A stretch of DNA of 64,000 bases, taken from Sapria himalayana. Taxonomy: Eukaryota > Streptophyta > Magnoliopsida > Malpighiales > Rafflesiaceae. Each line of letters opens with the position of its first letter. The first letter of the stretch is position 1. Of the stretch, positions 38,125 to 50,176 are shown piece by piece. Below the pieces are notes generated by a model. The model did no database searches. It was not told the DNA's origin and saw only the letters and a program-made list of their open reading frames with translations. The DNA lies in contig JAREIK010000493.1 in assembly GCA_029783825.1 (NCBI GenBank), positions 276,781-340,780 on the forward strand. The letters are read 5' to 3'. The position numbers were made by a program, and so were the translations under genes.

Positions 38125-38418
38125 TCTTTTCAACTGATGATGGTCAGTGGTACAATAGTATGATGGGCATGAATAATATTTTAGGCAATCCTACTAAGCC
38201 CATGGTTTCACCACCAAAGATTGCGATTTATGTATGGGGGTATAATCAGAGTTGGCAAACAGTAAGAAATGGAAAAGAGTGTCAATTGCGGATAACAAAA
38301 TTACTTCATCCAGAGCTCTTTGAATTCCTAGCTGGTGACAATGCTCGGTGGTTGGATATATCAAGTGGCAGAGAGCATACTATAGTTGTGGCTTCTGATG
38401 GGTTACTTTTTTCATGGG

Positions 38419-40139
38419 GTTTGCTTTCTTTTACTTTATTCAGATATTTCTACAAATGATTCATTTTTTTTGTTAGCTAGCAAAACAATGTGGAGGTTGA
38501 AAATTTTGTTCATGTTTAATTATTGAATAGAAATGTCCCATACATTTTATTAATCTAAAATGTGAATACATGATACAAAAAAATATACGGAGTGTTTTTA
38601 TACAAAACATTTCACTAATGCATAAATATCTAAAATACAAGACTTGAAAAAAATTTGAAAATTATAACTCAATTAGAGTTTTTGTTATATATCTCAAGAT
38701 TGATTGGTGGTAGGATTATTAGCAATAAGAATTAATTATCATATATATATTTTTAATGTAATGATAATTTACATTTAAGTTCTTTGTATAATCGTGAAAG
38801 ATTTAAATGGAAGGTATATATTTGGCTTTTTAATTTTCATAGTAAAATATAATAAGATGAAAGCAAAAAAAGTATATTTTTTAAGAAAGTATGTGATCAA
38901 AAAAAGTTTACATATAATTTCAAGTATTATCTTATGGTTCATTTATATTTGTATCTAAAAATATTGATATGTTTTTTATTGTCAATAAATAATTGGTTAA
39001 ATAGAAAATATGATCAACTAGATTCTAAATAAATATGATTAACTAGAATCTAAATAATTAATCATTTTTATAACTATAGTTTTATTATTGTTGGATATTT
39101 AATTTTTTTAATTATTCTTTTATATTAGAAGATTCAACAAAAATATCAATGATAGGTTAAAAATTGACCTTTGTTTTAATTAGTGTCTTTAGTAATTACT
39201 TTGATGCATATCTTTTATTTAACAAGCAAAAATAAATGGGTAGCCTATCTCATCAAATAATATAAAATTAAATATAATAGTTGAATAAAACTACAACACG
39301 ATGATTAGTTTTTCCCACCATCCTACTCAAAATTCTTGGGTTATACATTTAGTAGGAGTCAATACTTATGTTTTAAGTGATCACATTCGTTTTTTTTAGT
39401 CTTAAGTCTTTAATATTGTTTTAGGCTTTTAGACAGTGACATTGTTATATTGACCATGGGGCATGACAATGCTAATGTTGTTCTTTTTTTGTCATGTATT
39501 TTTTTGTATAAGAGTTTTGTTAGAATGATGAGATGGATCATGAGGTATATTGATGCCTCTACTATCAATAAGAAAAAGTGACATCACATCAAGTAAATAA
39601 TATTTATTGATTATGAGGTATATTAATGAGAAAAATATACTACAATTTCTTATCATTCACAATATGAGAATGTTAGGATTGATATATGACATCTGATTCA
39701 GTAAGATATTTAGGGTTTTGTAGGATGATTATGCATGATAGTTTGACATATTTTATTATTTTTATTAATAATTATATTAGATATATATTATTTTTTTATC
39801 ATCTCTTATCATTCTCTCTCAGATTCATCTCATATTTTTCCTCGACTTATATATGTTCCTTGGGATTAGAGTAGATAAGACTTTTCCATAACATTAAGAA
39901 TATAGCGATTGGTAAAGATATCTTGGGGTGTGTATCCAACATTCCTATAGTACTAGATATATATAGTTATTGATTTTAAAACAAAATTTGAAATTTTGTT
40001 TATGATTATAAATTTTATGGAAAATAAAAACGTAGTTTGATTGTAACATGAAAATATTAAGATGATTAAAACATTATGTGTGACATATGAAAAGAACATT
40101 ATGTGTTAATGTTAGTGTCATTTGTCTTTATGGCAAATG
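38419..40139. other. RCC1-like intron, first part, nothing recognised
   Basis: Very AT-rich intronic DNA. A TGTTAGGATTGATAT...-type stretch at about 39669 could be the start of an old LTR belonging to the copia remnant downstream, but I could not match it to a partner. No gene or RNA is seen. Confidence 0.4.
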
Positions 40140-41217
40140 TATGGTGCGTCAGTGTCATTTGTTTCTCTTATTGAACCTATGTATTTGGATGAATTAGAAA
40201 AGTTAAAACATAAATTGAATTTTGAGATTGTAGTTGCTAATGCTAACCATAAAATTTAGTTTATGGGACAAAAAATGAGTATCATAATAATGGTCATAAA
40301 CATGAACCAACTATTATCTTTTTGAGTGGTTTTTGATTTTTTAAACATCCTATTTTACAACTAATTTAATGGGGGTGTATGAAAAGAACAAGAGGTAATC
40401 CTAAAGCAAGTTATAGGTTGCAATAACTCAGTTCTTTTTGTTTAGGCCATAAATTATTAGTAAAAATTTTAATGTTTTAGTAAGAATGAAAGAATAATTA
40501 GTGAGGAAGGGTGTTAATCTACGTTCTTCTCTAGAATTTGTAGCTTGTGTAGTAGGATTTGAGTTAGTATATTTGAATGTTTTTGATAATTAATTCACTG
40601 TGTATAATTAGAGAGTGGATAGTCACAAGATGTGATTTTGACTTGATATAATGCTATGTAATATGTAATGATTAGATAAATGAAGTATTTCACCACTCAT
40701 TCATCTCAATAGTGCCATTTGAAACTTATTTTAAATGTATAATATGCTAGTGTCGTTTTTCTTCCTTAGTGAACCTAAATATCTGAATGAATTAGACAAG
40801 TTAAAACATAAGCTGAATTTTGAGGTTGTTGTTGCTGATGCTAACCATAAAAATTAGTTTATGGTACAAAAAATGAGTAGGATAATGATCTTAAATATAG
40901 ACCAAATATTATCTCTTTCAGTAGTTTTTGATTTTTTGAACATTCCACCTAATGTCCTCTCTGTCTGAACCATAAATTATCAGTGGAGGTTTTAATGTTG
41001 TTGTAAGAGTAGAAGAAAAATTAGAGGGTTTTAATTTGCATCTCTCTAGAATTTGTGAATTGTATAATAGAATATGAGTTAATATATTTGTAAAATTTAA
41101 TAATAAATTCAAATGGTATAATGAGAGTGTGGATAGTCATCAAATTTGAATCTAATTAGATTACATAATACATAATATGTAATGGTTATATAAATGAAAT
41201 ATTTTATTAGCTATGCA
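40140..41217 (+). repeat. Diverged tandem duplication of ~0.6 kb inside the intron
   Basis: Two diverged copies lie at about 40148-40700 and 40748-41217. Matching landmarks are GTGTCATTTG / GTGTCGTTTT near the start, GAATTAGA(A/C)AAGTTAAAACA at 40192 and 40790, GATGCTAACCATAAAA / AATGCTAACCATAAAA, TAGTTTATGG(G/T)ACAAAAAATG, CTCTAGAATTTGT(A/G), and GTAATG(A/G)TTA(G/T)ATAAATGAA near the ends. In one frame both read Glu-Leu-(Glu/Asp)-Lys-Leu-Lys-His-Lys-Leu, but stops follow. The pair lies just upstream of copia integrase relics, so it may be a gag or leader relic of that element. Confidence 0.7.
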
Positions 41218-41544
41218 TCTTAGTAGAGTAAATTTGGATATTACACATTTGATCTTTAAAGAAAAGGACTAATAGGAAACATCAACATGAGATGATCTAT
41301 TTTTTTGAAAAGCATAAAATGATTAATTAGATATCATGTGCTAGCACTTATGCAATGAATTAGACAACTGAAAGAAAGAACTAATATTTAATTGCGATAA
41401 TTAAGGCATTTCTATTACATATGAATGTTCTTAGTTAATTTTGAAAAGAAGTGGTGTCAACAAATAAATTCTTATTCAATTGGATGTTGTTTTTAGTATT
41501 CTTAGATTGTAGCTAATATTAATTTTTATATTTATGAGAGTTTT

Positions 41545-43735
41545 TTTATTTTTTGCTTAAGATTTTTGAGTGTATTTATTTTATTTATGATTTTTTTAGA
41601 TAATGAGAAGATGACTATTTGTGTTATAAAGTCTGCTTTTGTTAAGTACTATAATACTTAGAAAAGATATAAATGTTACTTATTAGAGGCCATAAAGATT
41701 ATTATGAGTGTGAATATAATATTTTTTAATGATAAATTATTTTTCAATGACTTTATCTTAGAGCTATTTGGACTCCATAGTGATAAGATTATTTCATTAC
41801 AGTGTAACAATTATTTTAACTTCTATCTTTGCGTCAGATACTAATAGCAAAATTAATTTTGAAGAGAGTAGTGATGCTTCAGGTAGGAAAAGAAGCATAG
41901 TATGAGTGATCTATTGTGATATAATTATTTCATTATTGTGTAACAACTATTTTAACTTCTATATTAGAGATTTATTATGATGCTTTCTGCTAGGAAAAGG
42001 AGCATAGTAAGAGTGTCCTATTGAAGAAAAAAATGAGAAATTTTTGAAAACTTGATGATCTCGACCTAGAGGTATATACTTGATAGATATATCAATAACC
42101 TTTCCCATATTAGTCTTGCCCACATTAGATGATTTAATTTGAAATAGTGAATTGGACATTCCTATTATACTATAGAAAAAACCAAAGGTTAGGCACTTAG
42201 TATTACTTATATTTTCTTATTTTTATTTTGATATTATATATTTTAATTATTTGTCCTTTCTTAATAATTACATGATCCTTGATATTTTTTTCTAGAATAT
42301 TAGTCATTAAAGTTGATATATTATGTTGGTTGAACTTAATGCAATGACATCTAATTATACTGATGATTTTATTTTGAAATTTTTAGGTAAGATTGCAATA
42401 GAATGCAATTGGGCATTTTCATTAAAGACTGGAATTGAATTGAAGGTTGATTGACTTAATGCTAAGTTGATAGCTAAAAGATATACAAAAAAATAGAATG
42501 ATTATTAGGATACGTTTTTTGGTGACTAAAGTGATTGCTATTAGATTATTATTTTTTATTATTATATGTTTTTTGTATATTGTATATCAGTTAAATATGA
42601 TGGGTATATTTATTCATAATGATTTTAAGAAAGAGGTGTTATACATCATTCGTCAGAATTCACTATTTTATGGAGCATATACATAATTGGTAGACTCAAA
42701 AGGTTATTTATTGATTGAAATAATTTTATAGGGTTTAGTTTAATATATTCTTTTTAGCATTCATTACTTTTAATTTTATGAGATATGTGTTAGGTTATTC
42801 TTATTTCTATCAAAATAAATCAAGAGGATAAGATGTGAAGTTATTAATGTATGTTGATATTTTGATTATAGATAATTATCATCTGGGGTATATTGAAATT
42901 GAAATGGTTCATATAAGTTGAGTTCTAAATAAAGAATTTGAGATATTTTAGATATTTTATGAGTATTGAGATATAATTTCTTCTTTTGAGGAGAATTGCT
43001 TTAAATATTTTGTCTGATTTTGATATGATTGAATATATGCTCATTGGCTTACAACTTGATCAGAGTGTAAACCTATTCATATTTACTCATTTCTAAGTTG
43101 ATTTTATTAGACATAGTATAATTGTATGAAAGTTGAACTACCAGATAATGATTAGAGAGTAATACTCAGATTCTCATAGACATACTAATATGTGTATAGT
43201 TCTTATTATTTTCATGTTTGTAAAGAGTTTTCTAGAACATGAGATATCATTCAGAGATGAGTGATATAGTCGGATAAAGGTTTACACAATTCTAGTTGAA
43301 TTCAAATGATTAAAAAGAAAATATCTATTATATAATTTTATATTTTTTTATAGAAATTTTATTTCTTAGAAAAGTAAGTGGTATATCATGATATTTAGAT
43401 TTAATGCAGATAAAGAGTATGTAGTTATGTCATTGATTGCTTATAAGATCCCGTGGATCAAACATTTTTTTGGAAAAATTCTATTTATTAATTTAGATTT
43501 TTATAATGCTTTATTATAATAATTAGACGACTTGATATTGATGCTTATTTGATATTCAATGACTAAATAAAATATATTTAGATTGATTGTACTTTAATGG
43601 GAGAAAATCTAGGATAATTTGAAAGTAATTATATACATACATATCAATGAAAAAATTATAGATATTTCACGAATGTGCTCAAACAATAAGATTTTTCTCT
43701 TTTTCAAGTTGAGAATTTTTGTTATATACATGCTA
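41545..43735 (+). pseudogene. Ty1/copia retrotransposon pol remnant
   Basis: Decayed pol peptides appear in copia order. The integrase C-terminus is at 41555-41740 (LLLKIFECIYF, then KRYKCY and FFNDKLFF). Reverse transcriptase is at 42395-42900 (LNAKLIAKRYTK; TKVIAIRLLFF; YQLNMMGIFIHNDFKKEVLY, the counterpart of QLDVKNAFLHGDLEEEVYM; and LLMYVDILIIDNYHLG, the YVDD region). The RT thumb is near 42995-43070. RNase H is at 43345-43470 (NADKEYVVMSLIAYKIPWIK). A C-terminal FVIYMLA, like the usual IDIYAPA ending, is near 43720. Integrase before RT and RNase H identifies copia and excludes gypsy. Stops and frameshifts occur throughout and LTRs could not be delimited. A tandem duplication of 136-bp period interrupts it at about 41780-42025. 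Confidence 0.85.
41780..42025. repeat. 136-bp tandem duplication within the copia remnant
   Basis: GTGATA(A/T)GATTATTTCATTA followed by GTGTAACAA(T/C) and TATTTTAACTTCTAT occurs at 41780 and 41916. The trailing GATGCTT...AGGAAAAGAAGCATAGTA(T/A)GAGTG is at 41873 and 41979, the shorter second spacing reflecting an internal deletion of about 30 bp. Confidence 0.7.
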
Positions 43736-44104
43736 GCTTAAAATGGTTTTGTTTGAGGTTTAATCTATTGTATAAGCATATTCTTTTTATTTATTTTCTT
43801 TCTTGTTAGATTTATATATTGTATAAGAGCACATGACATGTGAGTTTTCACAACTATATATATATATATATATTTTTTTAATTTTTTATAAAAATGAAAA
43901 AATATATTTTTTTTTCTCCTCCTCTATCTGGCTATAACCAAAACTCTTACCAGTTTTTGGCCATAATAGTGATGAATCAAGCATTGTCATTTTTGATAGT
44001 ACCAATTAATGCTAGTCATTGATGGTGTTGGGTAATAATCAATGATTGTTGCTGTATGTTGCTGGTTAAATGTGATTACTCTATGTTGGGCAATTGTGCT
44101 TCCA
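43736..44104. other. Possible degraded copia 3' LTR and spacer
   Basis: This directly follows the copia pol C-terminus, so a 3' LTR would be expected here. The sequence contains a (TA)n run at 43855-43872 and polyT but cannot be paired with a 5' LTR by eye. Confidence 0.3.
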
Positions 44105-44660
44105 CAGTTATGATTTTAAGATACATAAGAAGAAAGAACAATAAAATCAACAAATGATTTATATTCAATCCATAATCCAAGCGTGAGAGAATAAAAAATA
44201 GAACAAAAACCACAAAAGAAACGCATGAAATAACGTGGTTCACTAGTTGCTTAGTACAACTAGCTACATCCACCAGAAAATACTTATGCATTACAGATTA
44301 AACCAAATCAGAAGTCTTATAGTATGTGCATCATAGAAATAGTCATGATAAATTACGCAGAGAGAGAGAGAAAAAAGATGAATAGTTCGAGATCACGAAA
44401 ATAGTAACCCGAAAAAATAAAATAAAAACATGTTATATTAAAATTTTCTCGATTCAATTTATCGGAGCGGGTTGAATCATCGGACGGGTCAGGCTCTGCT
44501 TCAAATATTTCTTCGACCATGACTGGATGATGGGACTCTCATTATTGTGCTACTGTTGTATTCCCGGCCTCTTAATATTTCCTTTCCAACATTTAAATGA
44601 AAATATTAAAATAGAAATATTTGGTTATACAAATAAATTATCAAAACAAACTATATACAA
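44105..44660 (+). repeat. Dispersed repeat, copy 2 (LTR-like), paired with 11085-11575
   Basis: Same layout as the copy at 11085-11575: ACGTGGTTCACTAG followed by ACTAGCTACATCCACCAG, an AGAGAGAGAG tract before GATGAATAGT, CTCGATTCAATTTATCGG and GGGTTGAATCA, a GTGCTACTGTTG box, and the shared end ATCAAAACAAACTA. Both copies are in the same orientation and diverged by many small changes. The minus-strand open frame across it is not convincing. Confidence 0.65.
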
Positions 44661-45120
44661 CACTCTAGGTTGAAGTAAATAGTGATGTTTGGGCCCTATT
44701 AAGTTTCATATGTGAAATCAATTTAAAATTTTGAATAATAACGAATCATTTCATCTTTGTTAAATTTAAATATTTAATATAAATAGTGATGTTGGAGCTT
44801 GAAGCGAGTGGTATGCTTCTACTTGTATACATGTTATTTTATGGGAATTGAAATGTATACATTATAACATATGTTTTCTATTTTCTCATTTTATTCCATA
44901 GGATTGTATATGATATTTTAGGGTTTTTATGGGAAGTTCTACAAAATCAAAAATTAATTGGACAAATAATTGTACAAAATTGTAGTTATGCTTGTTTCAT
45001 TTCTTCCTCATAATAGTCAAATAAATACCCCCTAACTGTATTGTTCTTATTATGTTCAAGTGTACTCAGTTCATAACTTTGCACATATTTAGGCTCTTAT
45101 ATGTTCAAATATTTGATTAG
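44661..45120. other. RCC1-like intron, last part, nothing recognised
   Basis: AT-rich intronic DNA ending in a polypyrimidine-poor but usable acceptor (ATTTGATTAG) before RCC1-like exon B. No other feature is seen. Confidence 0.4.
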
Positions 45121-45270
45121 GTAATAATGAATTTGGTCAATTGGGTGATGGCACTGAAGAGGGTAAAAGGCACCCATGATAAGTGAAGCAGTTAGAGGTA
45201 AAGTTTGTAAAATCTATGTCATGTGGAGTGCATTGTACTGCTGCTATTGCAGAACCTCGTGTAAATGATA

Positions 45271-48200
45271 TATCTATCTTCTATTAACCTATCTATCTAT
45301 CTATCTATCAATCAATCAATCTATCTGTCTATTAATCTGCATATCAATCTATCTATCAATTTGTCTATCTATCTGTCTATATATATATATATATATTAAT
45401 CTATCAATCTATCTATCTATTTAATTATCAATGTATTTGTATTTCTCTTTGTCTATCTATTTTCTTATCTATCTATCGATCTATTTGTCTATTAATCTTT
45501 CAATAAATCTATTTAGATATTTGCCTATCTATCTGTCTATCTATCTCTCTATCTATCTATGTGTCTATCTATCTCTATAACTTTTTGTCTATCTATCTGT
45601 CTATCTATATGTCTATCTATCTTTCTTTGTATTTGTCAAACTTTCTAACTATCTATTAGTCATTTATATCTATCTATCTATCTGTTTATTTGTCTGTCTA
45701 TCTATATGTCTATCTTTCTGTCAATCTATTTATCTATCTATATATCTATTTTTCAATATATCTATTTATCTATATTTCTATTTATTTATTAATCCTTCTG
45801 TCTATCTTGACATCTATCTATCTATCTATCTATCTATATTTCTATCTCTCTATCTCTCTATCTATTTTTTTATTTATCTATCTATCTATTGGATTTTTAG
45901 CTGTCTATCTATTAGACTTTCTATTTGTCTATCTATTGATAATCTATTTATAAATCTATCATTTCTATCAATCTATATATATACCATTTTATCTATCAAT
46001 TGTCTATCTATTTATCTATCATTCTGTCTTTCAATATGTCTATAATATATCAATCAATCAATCAATCAAACTTTTTATCTATTTAACTAAATATTTGTCA
46101 ATTTATCTTCCTATCAATCAATCAATCTATCTATCTATCTATATATCTTTCTATATATCTATCTATCTATCTATCTACGTATATGTCTATCTATCTATAT
46201 ATCTATCTTTCCGTCTATCTATCTGTCAATATTTCTATATGTCTATCAGTCTGTCTATCTATATATCTTACTATTTATCTATCTATCTAATCTTTTCTAT
46301 AACTATATATCTATCTATATATCTGTCTATCTGTCTATCTATTTATGTATCTATTTATATTTCTATCTATCTATCAATCTATATATCAATTTGTCTATTT
46401 ATCTATCTATATCTATCTAACTTTTTATCTATTTATTTATTGATCTATCTATTTCTCTATTTATATATATATCTATCTATATGTCTATATATCTGTTTAT
46501 GTGTCTTTCTATCTATCTATTTATCTATCTATCTATATATCTATCTATCTATCTTTCTTTCTTTCTATTTATCTATTTTTTTATCTATCTATTTGTTTAT
46601 TTATTTATCTTTCTATCTATCTATATATCTATCGATATTTCTATCTATCTATCAATATATCAATTTGTATATCTATCTATCTATTAATCTATATATCTAT
46701 CTATTTAGTTGTCTATCCACCTATCTTCTATCTATCTAACTATCTATCTATCAAACAATCTATCAAACAATCAATCAATCAATCTATGTGTCTCTCTATT
46801 ATCTATATATCTTTCGATCTATCTAACTAATAATCTCTTGATCTATCTATTTCATTTATCTGTTTATCAATTTATCTATCTTTTTATCTATGTTTCAATC
46901 AATCAATATATTTTGTTATAAATCTGTCTATCAATCTATCTAATTATTAATCTATTTAATTATCAATCTATCTATTTGTCTATCATTATTTTAATCAGTC
47001 AATCTATGAATCTTTCTATTTATATGTATATAAATCTATCTATCAATGTATCTATATATGTGTCTATCAATATGTCTTTATATTTCTCAATGTATTTATC
47101 TATCAATCATTCTATCTATTGTTTATATATATATATATATTTCTTAATATATCTAACTAATAATCTTCTATCTATTTGTCTAATAATCTAATTTATATCT
47201 ATATCTTTAACTATCTGTTTGTCTATCTATCAATCTATCTACTAGTTTATATATCTTTCTATCAATCTTTCTATTAATCTATCTATTAATTTGTATGTCA
47301 ATTTGTTTATTAATCTATCAATCTATCTTTCTATCAATCTTTCAGTCAATCTATATATCAATCTGCCTATTAATTTGTCTATCAATCTATCTAAAAATCT
47401 ATCTATATATTTATATATCTAATTATTGATCTATATGTCTATCTGTGTATCAATCTATCTTTCTATCAATTTAAATATCTATATATCTATCTATCTATTT
47501 GTCTATCTACTTGTATATCTATCTTCTTTTCTGTCTATGTATCTATCTATAGTTCTATTTATCTATCTATCTATGTGTCTATCTATTTGTCTATCTATCT
47601 TTCTATCTATCTGTTTATCTCTCTATTTATCTATCTATGTATAGATCGATCTATCAATCTATCTATCTATCTGACAATTAATTTATATATCTATCTATCT
47701 TTCTATCTATATATATGCCTATCTATTTCTCTATCTATCCATCTATCAATATGTCCAAAAATCTATCAATCTATCTGTCAATCAATCAATCTATCTATTT
47801 CTCTATCAATCAAATAAACTATCTGATTTAAATTAGTTTATCATTATGTCTATCAATCAATCTTCTATCTATCTATCAATATTTCTATCAATCTTTATAT
47901 CTATTTTTCTTTTTATTTATTTATAAATCTATCTATAAATTTATCTATTTATATATCTATGTATTTTTATTTCTATCTACCAATATATTTGTCTATTTAT
48001 CTATTTATCTATATATCTGTATATCTATCTATCTATATATCCTTTTTATCTATCTTTATATCTATTTATCTAACTATCTGTTTATCTATATGTATATATA
48101 TATATATATATATATTATCTATTTATCTATTTATCTATTTATTTTATCTATTTATCTATTTATCTATCTATTTATCTATTATCTTTATAGCTACATATCT

Positions 48201-50142
48201 TTCTAGCTATCTATCTGTTTATCTATTTAATTACCTATCTATTTATCTAACTATCTATCTATATATCAATCATTCTATCAGTATATCTATCTATTTTGTT
48301 TATCTATCTAACTATATATATATATATATATTATATGTCTATCTATCTCAATTTCTATCTATCTATTTATCAATCAATCAATCTATCAATATATCTATCT
48401 TTCTTTCTTTCTATATGTCTATCTATCTGTCTATTTTTTATATATCTCTCTATATATATGTCTATCTATTTGAATATCTATCTATATGTCTATCCATCTA
48501 TGTATCTTTCTATTAATATCTCAATCTATTTATCTACCTTTCTTTCTTTATATCAATCAATCAAACAATCTATCTCTTTCAATAACCCTATCAATATTTC
48601 TATAAATCTATCTTTCAATCTTTCTATCAATCTTTCTATCAATCTTTATATCTATCTATATATCTATTTGTTTATCAATCTATCTATCAATCTATCTATT
48701 TATATCTATATATATTTTTCTTTCTAACTACCTATATATTAGTCTATCTATCTATCTATATATTTTTATATCAATCTATATGCTTTCTATATATCTATCT
48801 ATCTTTTTTTATCTATATTTATTTGTCTATATATATGTATATATATATATATATATATCTCTCTATCTATCTCTCTATCTAATTCTCTATCTACATATCT
48901 ATCTATCTATTTTTTTATCAATCAATCAATCTGTCTATCTAATTGCCTATCTATATATCAATATATCTACCCATTTATATATCTATATATCAATCTATCT
49001 ATCTATCTATTTGTCTATCTATCTATCTATATGTATATATTTTGACTATCTATCTATCTATCAATATTTCTATATATCTATTTGTATATCTTTTAGTCTA
49101 TCTATATGTCTATCTATCTTTTTATTCTACCTATCTATCTCTCTATTTATCTTTCTATTTATCTATTTGTGTATCTCTCTGCCTATATATCTATCTATCT
49201 GTCTATCTATCTATCAATCTTTCTTTCTTTATTTCTATCAATCTATTTATATATAAGTCTATAAAAGTGTCTATCAATCTATCAATCTATCTGACTATCA
49301 ATTTATCGATCAATCTATCTATCCATTTGTATATCTATCTATCTATTTATCTATCTATCATTCTTACTATCAATAAATCAATCTTTCTGTATATATATCT
49401 ATCTCTCTATTTAACTTTCTTTCTTTCTTTTTGTAAATCTATTTGCCTATCGATTTGCCTCTCTGTATATCTATCAGTCAATCTTCTTATTAGTCTATCT
49501 TTCTGTCAATTTGTTTATCTATCTATCTATTTATCTATCTATTTGTCTATATATCTTTGTATATATCTTTAGATCTATATGTCTATCTATCTATGTATCT
49601 ATCTATATGTCTGTCGATCAATCAATCTTTCTATCTATCTATCTGTCTTTCTATCTATGTATCTATCTTTATATATGTCTATCTATATATCTACCAATCT
49701 ATCTATCTATCTATAAATCTATCTCTCTATCTATATTTATATCTATTTATCTATCTATCTTTATTTTTTTCTTTATTCACTCAATCAATCATTCAATCTA
49801 TATATCAATATGTTTTTTAATCTGTCTAGCAATATTTCTATCTATCTCTCAAACAATATGACTATCTTTCTATCTTTAAAACTATATATATATATATATA
49901 TATATATCTGTCTGTCTGTCTATACATTATATATCTGTCTATCTATCTCTCTAACTATCTATCTATCTATTTCTTTATCTATGTATCTATTTATTTATCT
50001 ATCTATCTTTATATCAATTTGTCTATCTATATATCTGTCAATTTGTTTATTAATCTATCTTTGAATCTAACTATATCAATCTTTTTATACATCTGTCTAT
50101 GTATCTATCTATCAATCTATCAATCTTTCTTTTTATAAAACA

Positions 50143-50176
<34 letters not shown>

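Larger units (their letters stand above)
38125..45260 (+). pseudogene. RCC1-repeat (UVR8-like family) pseudogene, two exons
   Basis: Exon A is 38125-38418, with a likely start ATG at 38160. It encodes YVWGYNQSWQTVRNGKECQL, later ARWLDISSGREHT and ASDGLLFSWG. Exon B is 45121-45260 and encodes NNEFGQLGDGTEEGKRHP, two stops, VKQLEVKFVKSMSCGVHCTA and AIAEPR. The phase across the 6702-bp intron is correct: the last G of exon A plus GT of exon B restores the Gly codon of the WGxNEFGQLGDG motif, with GT donor and AG acceptor present. RCC1-repeat proteins form beta-propellers acting in signalling or as exchange factors; the wording matches a plant cytosolic RCC1/UVR8-like family. Tandem stops TGA-TAA at about 45156-45161 replace two residues after HP. 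Conserved glycines are lost as well (SGQTG is SWQTV). Exon B is followed within 10 bp by the TCTA array and no later repeats are found, so this is a truncated pseudogene. Confidence 0.85.

Noticed and set aside
42498..42686. Independent 62-residue gene
   Set aside because: It is one frame of the decayed copia reverse transcriptase, not a separate gene.
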